From: Manduca sexta
Taxonomy: Eukaryota; Arthropoda; Insecta; Lepidoptera; Sphingidae
Direction: 5' to 3'
NCBI RefSeq assembly: GCF_014839805.1
Contig: NC_051121.1
Span: forward strand, 3,703,116 to 3,767,115
Length of the DNA: 64,000 nucleotides
Positions 9,740-19,879 of the stretch are shown in pieces. The first letter of the stretch is position 1, and each line of letters begins with the position of its first letter. The notes below the pieces were generated by a model. The model did not search any database. It saw nothing but the letters and a program-made list of their open reading frames with translations, and was not told the origin of the DNA. The position numbers and the translations under genes are program-made.

Positions 9740-11570
9740 ACTTTACGTGGATATTAAATGAAATTTATATAAACATTGTTAGAGAAGAGAATCTATATTA
9801 GAACTTATTTTTTCATTTATTAAACAAATAGGTCGCCCCATACATTATATACAATTCACATCAAACATATCAAAGTACATACTGTTAAAAGAGAAGCAGT
9901 AATCATGAATACAATAATGACATAAGTACAGTCAAGCAAGTGAAAATATTATTAAAAAAAATGTTACATAATCGCTCGACTAAAAGTCGAACGCATTCGC
10001 AATAAACCCGATCTCAATATCTAATACGTGTTTTTGTCGCACGGTCGCACTAGTGACAACAGATTGTAATACGATTTATTAATATTACACGACAAATTTG
10101 CGATGAGCGCACGTGTTTATTTTATGTGTCATAGTGAATACTATGTAGAAAGGTGAAATATGAAGTCCCACGTTTCAACTCTCGATGATCGACAGAATTA
10201 GGCCGGCCTGGATTTCTGGGTACACAGGTATATCTCAGAAGAACCCCTTTAATGAGTTTTAAGCATGCATTCTGCTAAACCAATAGGTTACGAAATATTT
10301 TGGTCTAACCATTAGTTCACGTCATTGATTCATTTAAACGTAGAAAGCATCTTGGCAGTATATATCTTTCCCGATGCTCTAATGCAGTATGAACTACTCA
10401 GTAGCAAAGTGAGCAATCCACGCTTAAGTCATTATTATGGCTGTCAAACAAAGGCTAAGAAAAAGTGCGTAGCTTTATTTTATTTCTGGACTCGTGCCCA
10501 AACTCGCAATGTAAGGAAAGATTTACGAACGAAACAAAATATATTGGTTACTATTTGTTAATGCTGGACCATCATGGCTCTTAAATGCAATTTATCTGTT
10601 TGTTTACTCATATTGGGTAGTGTAAACATGGGAAGATATTGAGTGATGAAATGAGTCATAATGTAAAATGAAAATTGTTGAACCACACCATTGACGTAAA
10701 TGTCTGGACGGATTGTTTATTATCAGTTGAAATGTAATATCGTATTAAAAAAAAATCCTTTTGCGTTTGCTTTGGTTGAATGGATGGAAGTCCAAGTATG
10801 CCGGCTTGTGCAGCGAATTCGCGATTCTCTAATTCTGTTAGCTTAGGAACGGTGAAGATAACTATCAGTGAAGCCACTTTCTTATTTGCCAGCCTATGAT
10901 TTTAAAAAACATTTAAAGAATTGTCAGCACTGCGTTGTGGTTTGTAAAGAGCTATTTCATGGTACTTCGTGCTGCAATTTAATATTTCCCAAAACAATAA
11001 CCAGACGATTGTCTAGACAAGAACGATAAGATCATATATTGTGCATAGTTTTATATAATATTGTTTGGTGATCTTATTTTGTGTGCAATAGAGTTTTTAA
11101 ATTCTAGCTCTAAAGTAACAAAGAGATGTAAGTAAAATCTAAGTTTTACATCTCAACGATATGAAATATTAGAAATATCGCAGTGGCTTTGTCTCTGTTA
11201 GGATTTCTCTTTCTTTGTCTCAAATACAAAGTTTAATAAAACAGACGAGCTAAGTGCCGCTACTGCGATCGCGGGCGGTATTTTATTTAAAATTTATTGC
11301 TTGTTGAATGCACAAAGGGCTGCAGTTTATGTCAGTCTACGCGGACATTAAAACTTGACTGTTTCATCTGTTCACCTGACATTTTTATTATTTTATTAAT
11401 ATCCTTGTTGCTATAATAACAAATGTTACTCTATAATTATTTATGAAAGACAGGATTTGATGAAATTGGCGTAGTGAAACCCGTTGGTAATGATCTTACT
11501 CGCAAAGGAATTTTAAAAATCGTAAGCAATTCACAATACCTATAACTAAAATAGAAGCTATGAACTACTA
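9740..11570. other. 1.8 kb of repeat-poor AT-rich DNA
   Basis: No coding region recognised. One small dyad, GAGATGTAA (11123-11131) and TTACATCTC (11146-11154), could form a 9-bp hairpin with a 14-base loop. Open frames of 73-78 codons here have no motif. Confidence 0.4.
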
Positions 11571-11823
11571 TTTTTTTTTACCGGCACGCAAACGTGATCC
11601 CGCTGCGCTTAATGGTAAGTGTCGTAGGGTCCATAACAATGTCGACTGACGTGAGCTTAATTTACCTCGATATTCGACACAATTATGCCGGCCTGTTAGA
11701 ATCGGATATGCACAGGCTGATCCCGGAATGCGACATATTTACGTGGGCCACTATGGCGAGTTTTAACGCCTTGTGTACGGTGGTGACTATCCGAGTGGAT
11801 AAAGTATATCCTACCATCGGCTA
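11571..11823 (-). repeat. SINE-like element, family C, near full length
   Basis: Antisense: T run, CTGCGCTTAATGGTAAG, GTCGACTGACGTGAGC, ATGCCGGCCTGTTAGAATC, TGTACGGTGGTGACTATCC and TATATCCTACCATCGGC. The 76-codon plus frame inside it is not a gene. Confidence 0.7.
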
Positions 11824-11948
11824 AAAATAGATCGAAAGATTCAGATAATTTACAAACCAGACAAGACCGAGGTATATTACGGGAAAGTAATATTAGAAAA
11901 ATAGCAAGCTTAACTTAGCTCACAAGCGCTGCAAACAAACTGACTCAC

Positions 11949-12045
11949 CTATACGCACAAATAGAGCGCGTTCCACATACAACCGGCCCGCGATTCGCGA
12001 CGTCGTCTCACGCAACCGGTTGCGTAACTATTGCCGATTGGTTGC
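11949..12045 (-). promoter_or_regulatory. candidate promoter and 5' non-coding exon on minus strand
   Basis: On minus, a TATAAA box (12065-12070) is followed by a CpG-rich stretch containing a CCAAT-like CAACCAATCGG and a perfect 16-bp palindrome at 12010-12025. The stretch ends in TATAG|GTGAGTCAG, a strong splice donor with the exon edge at 11949. The only ATG in the presumed exon gives nine codons, so it would be a leader exon. No downstream exon was found between 1 and 11.9 kb. The start site is inferred at about 12040 from the TATA position. Confidence 0.35.
12010..12025. promoter_or_regulatory. Grainyhead-type palindromic site
   Basis: ACGCAACCGGTTGCGT is its own reverse complement. The core AACCGGTT is the published consensus of Grainyhead/CP2 factors. 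It lies inside the candidate 5' exon described here. Binding is inferred from sequence only. Confidence 0.4.
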
Positions 12046-12534
12046 CGGCGTTAGCGTCAGCTGGTTTATACTTACGGATTTGGTGGTTGGTTGAAGAAAT
12101 GTTGGGTGCACAGTTGGATCCAACTCACATTTTGTTAATACATATTCTAAAGAGTTTTCTAAAAAGACTACACTTATGGTTAGGTAAACTTTAAATTATT
12201 ATAGGTATTTAATCGTACAGGCTCTCGCTAACATAATATTGGTGTTCACCAAATAAGTTTTGCAATGCCATATTCTCAAAAGATCAAATCGTTCTAATCG
12301 TATCGTATTAAAATCTGATAAACTAAAAGAACTCATAAAAATATACTCAAAATAACTTTATTTATGTATTTGATATACAACGATTAAGGCGTATGCGTTG
12401 AGTAGTAAATTGGGACCTATCAACGAAAATTATAATGTTTTTCAATGCGATACAAACTTAGAGGCTAGTGTAGCGGCAACCGTAAACTACTGTAACGATG
12501 ACTTGAATTACAGCTATACATAAACTTAAACGTG

Positions 12535-12700
12535 TCCAACTTGTTCGCCAACACGTCAGACAACAAGCTATCCGTCCGCACTAACCGTATGCGCGCACTC
12601 GCGTGCGCCGGCGCACGTGTATCGGTCCGTAACGCGTGTTGATAAGTTGCACGGTCACTTTCTTTGTGTAACGTGCTGGGAATTATTCGCTCGTGTCGTA
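12535..12700. promoter_or_regulatory. CpG-rich stretch, possible regulatory DNA
   Basis: Many CpG pairs in an otherwise AT-rich region, including the perfect 16-bp palindrome CGTGCGCCGGCGCACG (12602-12617). No open frame of note. Together with 11.93-12.08 kb it is the best candidate regulatory area of the window. Confidence 0.3.
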
Positions 12701-13582
12701 ACCGATAACAAACTTATACTCGAAACAATTAGACTATGTTGACGAAGTTATGGAGTAGGTAATTTTTATAAAACCTCTCAGTTGCAGTAGTATTGGGTCA
12801 GTACTTAGTATGTTTAGTATAAGTAAAATAGGTATCATTATTGTTTGAAATAGGCAAGGAGTTTATTTAAGCTTGTACTGTCAGGATAGGTACATGTAAA
12901 GTGACCTAAATTTTGCTGACTTATTTTGTTTCATGAGTTTCGTCCTGGCAAACACAAAATCAAAGTTTCAGATAATTCTGGTTTATTTATTCAAAATCAG
13001 ACGGTTCGTACAACATGGTTCTAAGTCATTTTCAGTAAAAATTTCCAATAATCCCGCAAGATAAATAAAGGGGTAACCATGAATTATCTTTTGTAATTTA
13101 TACCTACATGAAAATTATAATCAATTTTTGCAACAAAAATAAAAATTAACATCGGACCTGGTAATGGACAGCCAGCGAAATGTCCACGCGCGAATCTACA
13201 TCAATCCGTACAACTGACAACTACGTTAACGCGTGAATTCCTTTTACACGGACTCGATTATCGAACAGTCAATTAGCCTGCAAGTAGACCGTGAAGAATT
13301 ACGTAAACTTTCAAGGTCGGCTGAGCGTCGCGCTTCATGACTCGCGGAAACCTGTGTTTAAGGTTAAAGAACGTTCTTAATCTTTAAACCAAGCTAATCA
13401 CTTGCCTGACAGTAACTGGAAGCAGACAGTAGTTGACCAAGATCTGAACTGCCTGAGCCAATATGTTAAGTCTATTCAAATCATCAAAACCTGGCACTGT
13501 CCACTGCTAACAGTAAGCTTCCTTATGTGAGCGTCAACCATCCCGATATTGAGCAACCCGCATCCATCCGCTAAGTTAAGTT
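12701..13582. other. non-coding, one imperfect palindrome
   Basis: No repeat family recognised. A 29-bp imperfect palindrome at 13362-13390 has the perfect core AAGAACGTTCTT (13367-13378), which contains GAAnnTTC, a heat-shock-element unit. Confidence 0.35.
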
Positions 13583-13855
13583 AGGGGCTTATTAATAAAG
13601 TAAACTCACTTTAGCGTAGAACCCTAAGTAGACATTTTAAGTATTGAGCTATATAATAAACATGATTTGTGACATGAGCTCGTGTTATCAGCTAAGCCAG
13701 CGCTGTGTAATAAGCAAAACATAGCTGTCCAAATCTGTCATATGATGTGCCTTAAGATATCATTTGAGTTGGTGTTAATGTATGTTTAAGTAATCGCGGC
13801 GATCTTAAGATACGACTTTAAATTGACAGCGTTTCAGCTGAACGTACTTTGACGC
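13583..13855 (+). repeat. unclassified dispersed repeat, family L, copy 1
   Basis: Shares an ordered series of phrases with 34.77-35.11 kb: TATTAATAAA, AAGTAGACATTT, TATTGAGCTATATAATAAAC, CAGCTAAG, AATCTGTCATA, TTAAGATAT and CTTAAGATAC. No termini or target duplication recognised. Strand is arbitrary. Confidence 0.55.
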
Positions 13856-14989
13856 AAAAATGAATTGCAACTATTAATACGGCACTTAATGCCTAAAAAC
13901 CTACTTCCAGTCAAAAGAACAGTGTTGTTTGAAGGCTGGAATAAACTCTTTTTTTTTTAAACATTATTACTAAAAACAAAACCATTTAAGTCACAAACAT
14001 TAAACGCATTTCTGCGCAGAGGTCGAGTTTACCCCATTTCTTCATTACATATTCACGCTTGCATGTCGCGTATTTTCGAACGGACTCCATCCGTCAAGTC
14101 TTCCCCTTTTGTACGTGGCCTGAATGCTGTGAAACTCACCAAAAGAACGTAAATGGTCATTCTACATTTAAATATAGCCCTACAGCCGATGGTTAAATGT
14201 TAAAGTTACCCCAGTTTTATTATAGCCCTTAATTTTGGGGTACTTTGTCTCTTTACGAGGGTATAGGGGTAAAATTGACGATCTGGTTTAGAGGTAGCGT
14301 GGCTTCGTAACAACGAACTTACAGTTTGATTATGTAACCTTTTATAAGTGTTCCTACAAAAATAAAACCTTTGATGATGGGGTAAGAATTCTTTGAAACT
14401 TGCCGCGTCACAATGACGTAATACAGTTTCAAATATTTTTAAACGTTATGAAACAGACCCTTATTTGAATTGTTTTTTTTATACTTTATACATATTTTTA
14501 ATTTATATACCAAAATTGCAATCTACATAACATGTAACTATGTTTACAAAAGATCATTTTATATCCCACTCAACGCCGTAAATTTTGGGGCAAGTCGTTA
14601 CCTGTTGCGACGTCGCGTGCCGCAGAATTATTACTGTCTACCTCTATGGTTGTCTACATGTGTTTACAAAGGCCAAGGGTTAATTTGAATTGCTTTGACA
14701 ACAAGCAACGGTGATCTTATAGTTGGGGTAAATGTGACCATGTTCGCTCTCACGAAAATGGTTTTGATAATGAAGTTGAGGGTTAATTGGGTCGGCTAGA
14801 GGATATTTTGTAAAGAATTTCGGTATATAGGATATTTTGCTGTACCCTACTTTTTACTGGATATGGTATCTTCATTTAGGACATTGGTGTAGCTAAATGT
14901 TTAATAGATGACCGAGACGCAGGTAGTGTAAACACCCATAAGAGTATGCTTGTTTGGTTGTATATCAATTACTTTTACTCTGACTAAGT
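13856..14989. other. no gene; recurrent GGGGTAA/TTACCCC motifs
   Basis: Motifs resembling TTGGGGTA recur in both orientations (about 14032, 14209, 14236, 14268, 14585 and 14723), often next to TAATTTT or AAATTG. This may be an old element, but no clean inverted termini were found. The 72-codon frame at 14470-14688 is not recognised. Confidence 0.3.
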
Positions 14990-15419
14990 AACTTGTGATT
15001 AGCGTTGCCAGACGTCCCGTATTTACCGGCACGTCTCCTATTTTAGGCACATTTTAAATGTCCCGGCGGGACAGTCTCTCTCCCGTAAATCGATCGATCT
15101 ACGATTAACAAGTACCCACACAACATTTGCCTTTTCGCATACATATCAATACGACTCGACTCTTAATAAATTTAATAAAAAGAGAGTTGATGCCTGTTTT
15201 TAATTACGATTATAATTGTATTGATTGTATAAATATGTTAAAACGAATAAAGCTATGTTAAAACTGACTCGTTCCTCGGTAAAATATAAAAAAAAAATGC
15301 CACATAATACTTTTTGTTCCTTATTTGTCCTGGGTAAAAAACTAAAATCCCGTATTTTATGCCCATTTAAGCATTTGTCCCTTATGGGCTGAAAAAAATC
15401 TGGCAACCCAACTTGTGAT
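14990..15419. mobile_element. inverted-repeat element with 9-10 bp target duplication
   Basis: The direct flanks AACTTGTGAT (14990-14999 and 15410-15419) bracket a 410-bp AT-rich unit. Its ends carry GTTGCCAGA (15004-15012) and TCTGGCAAC (about 15399-15407) as inverted repeats. A 9-10 bp duplication fits Mutator-like (MULE) elements. No transposase: the 77-codon minus frame at 15200-15433 shows no motif and extends beyond the element. Confidence 0.6.
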
Positions 15420-15670
15420 ATAAGTGAACGCAATATAAAACACCAATAAATATAACCTTAATTACATTTCACAATACCGAATGAAACAATAAAAATTGGG
15501 CAAAAATTCGCACCGAGCGGAACTTTAATTTCAGTTTTCCTTCGCTAATGAACATTTTGTAACCAGTTGCTTCAGAGTTTGTGAATTTTGACAACGAATT
15601 TAAGTCGACCTCTATTTAGCCCGCTCGATCAATTACTGTCGAAATTAAATTAGTTTCTTTATTATTTAAG

Positions 15671-15865
15671 TCTGCTTCGATGGCGTAGTTGTATTGCGAT
15701 TGCTGTACCACACCGCCCTGATGTCTCGGGTTCATATGCCACTTGCAAAATTTGGGTTTTTCTGTTCATGAGCCTGGAGTCTAGGAATTGATCTCGTCAT
15801 GGCGATAGCTCATCCCTATCTATGGGACAGACATACATTGCGGGATTCAGGGATAAAGACGTTAT
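15671..15865 (+). repeat. tRNA-derived SINE, family H
   Basis: The sense head GATGGCGTAGTTGTATTGCG has box A, and a degraded box B follows (CGGGTTCATATGCC, about 15729). Then come GAGCCTGGAGTCTAGG, CATGGCGATAGCTCATCCC and TATGGGACAGACATAC. Confidence 0.65.
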
Positions 15866-16131
15866 ATAAAATTTTTGGAATTCGCAATGGCATTTCAGCA
15901 AAATTCTCTATTTTGAAATATAGCTTCATGTCGACAGTTCAACACAGCCTGCGCTAAGCAACGTTAAATTATAACTGCAATCGTAAATCGGAATGTCGTA
16001 TAAATTAATCCTGCACAAACCATTTTCGACCGTGACAACGTTTACAAATTGGATAATATCGTGTAGCAAGTTAATTCTGAAGATCAATAGTCCGAAACAA
16101 CAAATTTGTCATCTGATGTTAAATGATCAAC

Positions 16132-16317
16132 ACACGCCTTTTATCCCCGAAAAGGTAGGTTAAGGCGAAACTACCTAACTTTCGACGGGTCTATCATGTC
16201 CCATGATGTGATAACTGATACTGAGAAGAAACACCCAAAATCATTTTGTCCAACTCGGGATTCGAATTCAAGACGAAATCATATCGTACACACATAACTG
16301 CGCCACCAAGATACCCA
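16132..16317 (-). repeat. tRNA-derived SINE, family H
   Basis: Antisense copy: ACACGCCTTTTATCCCCG, TCCCATGATGTGATAACTG, AACACCCAAAATCATTTTG, antisense box B GGGATTCGAATTC, and a head ending AACTGCGCCACCAAG. The central part is shortened. Confidence 0.7.
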
Positions 16318-17107
16318 AGTTTAAAGTTTATACTGAGTTTTTGGCGCCCGAAGCGGACCGGAAATTGGTCGTTGCCTCTATTCTTATAATACTTAAATTC
16401 CTAAAAATGTTATAAACTAATTTTGAATTTTAGATGACATTATCAAATAATATGCTATAAAAATTGCGGTGCCCTCTCGTCCTTTTCACGTGCCGCCCGG
16501 AGCCAAAGAAATAACCTATTTTTAGAACACCTTAGACACAAATTTTTTCATCTTCAACATAAAGATACCGTTAGGAAACCTTACAAATAAATAGAGAATG
16601 ATTAATTACCTTGTCTAAAACAAGAAGTAATGACCGGCATTTATTTTGAAGCTAATTAATCTCACAAAGAAGTTGTAAAACTTTAGAAATTATTAGGCCG
16701 CAAGCGTCTTGCGGAGTCGAAGTATCTTCCTCGTTCGTGCCGAAGTGTACGCATCGAGAGCGTTTTGTTATCGACCTACAGTATTATTATGTAATAACTT
16801 ATATATTCATTAAAATTTCGTGTAAAATATTCTGTAGATCTAAAGAATTTTGTAGCTTTTTAATAGTAACATGCATCTTAATCCATACTGTAGTTGATTA
16901 GCGCGTTCAAATAAACTTCAGGTTGATAATTACTTGATAATGTATATTGGTGTAGTATGTAGATTCTAGGTTTAAGACCTACGCCTAATTTTTTTTTTAT
17001 TTATTCTCACATACTTCAATCACACCGCATCGCAGCGACAAAACATCGTTGAGTACTGGTGGCGTTGAGATCGATGTCTACTAAAATATAATTTGTTTAA
17101 AAATGAA
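16318..17107. other. mostly unrecognised; small Helitron scrap and hairpin
   Basis: CCGCAAG (16698-16704) and CTTGCGG (16708-16714) form a perfect 7-bp hairpin with a 3-base loop. GATTAGCGCGTTCAAATAAAC near 16897 is a short antisense scrap of the Helitron body seen at 41.17 kb. The block 16340-16500 contains GTGCCGCCCGGAGCC and may be repeat-derived. Confidence 0.35.
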
Positions 17108-17215
17108 TAGGTCTATTCACACGGACCACATTTTGTAGCCGAAATTAACCGTGTGAAACAATATCGACCACATCGCAACCACTGCTCAGCTTCGTGATTG
17201 TGTGAATGTACCCTA
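17108..17215. mobile_element. short MITE with TAGGNNNATTCACAC-like ends
   Basis: The left TAGGTCTATTCACACGG is mirrored by the right end, which in reverse complement reads TAGGGTACATTCACACAA. That is about 16 bp with 4-5 mismatches around a 108-bp unit. No clear target duplication. Confidence 0.45.
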
Positions 17216-17253
17216 AGTCAGAATTTCATAAGATAAGGACCTTTGTCATCTGA

Positions 17254-17442
17254 ACTAATCGACGTAATAAAAAGAAAAGGAAAAAACAGATGATTGTTTT
17301 CGAAACTCAAATGTATCAGTTAAATGAATTTATAAATTGGAATTTGGAATTCTCAACCAAAGAGGAGATATTTCAGATCAAAGTAGCCAGTACGACAAAA
17401 TATCCTTACAAATGTCATATTTGTAAGGACCTACTAATATGA
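17254..17442 (+). CDS. short open frame with basic stretch and CxxC, hypothetical
   Basis: The frame is open for about 62 codons, with ATGs at 17290 and 17311. Upstream of the first ATG it reads RRNKKKRKKQ, resembling a nuclear localisation signal. Near the C-terminus it reads YPYKCHICKDLLI and stops. Y-x-C-x2-C is how a C2H2 zinc finger begins, but no histidine half follows. The DNA for the CxxC segment is itself a perfect 11-bp hairpin (17403-17429), so the likeness may be accidental. No splice site follows. Most likely a chance frame or an exon relic. Confidence 0.15.
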   Translation, partial: TNRRNKKKRKKQMIVFETQMYQLNEFINWNLEFSTKEEIFQIKVASTTKYPYKCHICKDLLI

Positions 17443-17934
17443 ATAAATCAAGACTAACCAATAAACCATAAAAATAAAGTCACAGCTCATACTCCTAAGT
17501 AACCATTACGCCAGAATCTTACATATTGCAAGCCAAGACACTTTGATATTCAGCCGGGCACGTAAATTTAATAAATCTAAAAAAATATGTCGGGGCGAAA
17601 CTCTGAAGAGCAAAACTTGGGATAGGCCTATTTTATCAGAGAGGTCTTAGGGCGACGGGTTTATCGTTTCAGTTTATCAGTCTTCATACAGTTTTGCATG
17701 TTCCGATTGTGATGTAACCATATTTTCTTGGAATTTAAAGACTCAATAATGCGGGATTATGAGATTTTGTGGTGCAACGAGTGATAAGTTTACGTTCAGT
17801 GACTCAAGGCGCCGAGTGTAGTTGCTTGAGTTTTTTTTAGTCTCGATTGTGGCAAAGATCTGTATAAAATTTAATCCTTACAAAGCTACTTTTTATACCA
17901 GAAAAGTGACCATTAGGGTTTATATGGGGAAAAG

Positions 17935-18249
17935 ATGGAAACCAGAGTCGCGAGTCAATCTAGTCCCACTAATATTGGCTTTATAGATGCTGTCAAACAA
18001 CTTAACCTATCGCTTCTAAATGTTCCGGAGGAAGCTTATGAGGGGCGACGGCATATTAACCGAACGATTGGTAGATTAAGAAACTTTTGCCTTCAGCCTG
18101 CCGCTCAAACCCCGCCTACCGTGTCAAGTTGTTTGACGGCATCTATACTGCTTGCAAATACCACTTTAGTTCCATTGAAAAAAGTACTTCCTTCACTTAG
18201 CACATCGCAACCGACAAAGTACATAAGCATCGAATGCTTCAGTAATTGA
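17935..18249 (+). CDS. hypothetical 104-codon open frame
   Basis: An ATG-initiated frame of 104 codons, unusually long for this window, in DNA of more even base composition than its surroundings. The product would be soluble, rich in Ser, Thr and Leu, with a mid-region NRTIGRLRNF. I see no signal peptide, membrane segment or known motif. An antisense frame of 71 codons overlaps its end. It could be a chance frame, an element fragment or an exon. Confidence 0.2.
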   Translation: METRVASQSSPTNIGFIDAVKQLNLSLLNVPEEAYEGRRHINRTIGRLRNFCLQPAAQTPPTVSSCLTASILLANTTLVPLKKVLPSLSTSQPTKYISIECFSN

Positions 18250-18586
18250 TTGTGTTCCCGAGCGACGTCTGTGTCGTTGTTCCGTACATTTTTATTCGCA
18301 TTTGTATCTTCAAATAACAAATGAAATGTCTCTGCAGACGTTTGTTAATGGTATAAGTGTTTTAAAGGAAATGTAATTCACTTCATGTGAAGTATAGATA
18401 AAATATCACGGTACATTCAAGGATAGAGTTAACAGTCGTTTTCATTGTCCTAATTTCAAATTAATTTTTTTAAAATGTACCAGAAACTTCTAATATATAT
18501 TATCCTTTTTCACCTGTCATTAACCAACATTAATGTAATGCCGACGCTACACACTTTCGAAAATATATATTAATTTCAATTTTTAG

Positions 18587-18702
18587 GAGCGGCCGCCAAC
18601 GTCAACTTCATGAAAATCCACTTGCAAATGGATCAGCAAAACCACATAAAAATTTTATCCGACTTAGGATTCAAAATTATTTCGTTCGATAAAAGTGAAT
18701 AA
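18587..18702 (+). CDS. candidate 3' terminal exon, unrecognised
   Basis: A TTTCAATTTTTAG acceptor-like sequence precedes GAGCGGCCGCCAAC. In the frame GA|GCG, 37 codons are open to TAA at 18700-18702. The peptide ANVNFMKIHLQMDQQ...SDLGFKIISFD has a protein-like composition, but I cannot assign it. There is no matching donor or partner exon, and no poly(A) signal close downstream. Confidence 0.2.
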
Positions 18703-19772
18703 TGGGAATTAAGAGAAATTAAAAGCTACGTTATTCCTGGTGCTTTATTTCCCATAGGATAAACAGGGAATAGAATTTAAACATGTAGACACGGGAGCAA
18801 ATTTATTATTACAAAAGCAGAAGTTATGGCCACCGCAATCATCTCAGAGTAATGAATGTCTGCGATACGACGGGTCAAAGTACTTCAATACAATTAAACT
18901 GAATGTATGTTTGATAATATTAATGTTTTGTTATTGTGCGGTGATGTATAGCCATTGTCCGGCCGACAATGTCACCGCGTGTTTTTGATGTAACTACTTC
19001 CGTCAGATATGCTCACGCTTTTATCAGAAGGGTATCCAGACTGACGGTTCCACGAATCGTTGATTTAACTTTTGTAGAGAGCATGCCTACTGCTGTTTCG
19101 AAGATAAATCTTTATGTGTGTTTTTTTGGAAGGGAAAACTCACAAATGTTTGCTTTATATGGGAATAGAATCCGAGACCTGACGATGTTCACATTACACT
19201 CCCACTAAGTTGAAAACTACACCAATGGGCCAATCTGAGACAATAACATGAATGTCTTCTTAAGTACTCGTGGAGTAAATGAATGAATTAAGTGCGTCGT
19301 TATTGTATTTTTTAAATTGATTTAAGCGGATCGTCGGAAAGGCGATAAAATTGCTTTAAGTAATATTTATGGTATGGTTCCTTCCATTTGTCTACGTTAC
19401 CGTGGTACCTAGGCACTCTGTGTTTCATTCATGCTTTCTTTGTTTCTTTTTCTTCTACCTTTTACCACTTTAATGTTGTGGAATCAAGGGAACATACCGA
19501 GACTGGATTTGAGTTATTTTTATAACCGCTTACCTCCCATTAAGCAGCTCGAGGTTCCAATCCATGTAATTTTTGGTCTTGTTTATCTATTGGCACCAAG
19601 TAATATTGCGGGTACGTGATGAACTCTATGTAATAACATGCAGCGCTATGGAATTAAAATAACCTGCCTCAGGTTGGCAGGAAGGAAGGATGCTATATTT
19701 ATACCAGAAGATATTACACATGGAAAAACCACCATTATGCATCGTCCGATAATTCGTATCCCGGTCAATCAA
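18703..19772. other. no recognised feature
   Basis: AT-rich DNA. The frames at 18969-19208 and 19431-19619 have no recognisable motif. The latter is rich in hydrophobic residues by composition only. Confidence 0.4.
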
Positions 19773-19879
19773 TATACAGGGTGTCCCAGAAACTAGTGTC
19801 AAGCGGAGGTCCAGAGATAGAGCACCCTTAAGGGTATCCGAACCTCCGCTTGACACTACTTTCTGGGACACTCTGTATA
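19773..19879. mobile_element. Tc1/mariner-like MITE, 103 bp
   Basis: The ends TACAGGGTGTCCCAGAAA and its mirror (TACAGAGTGTCCCAGAAA) extend inward to AGCGGAGGT, giving about 38-bp inverted arms with two or three mismatches. TA flanks both sides (19773-19774 and 19878-19879). The loop includes CACCCTTAAGGGT. No coding capacity. Confidence 0.8.
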
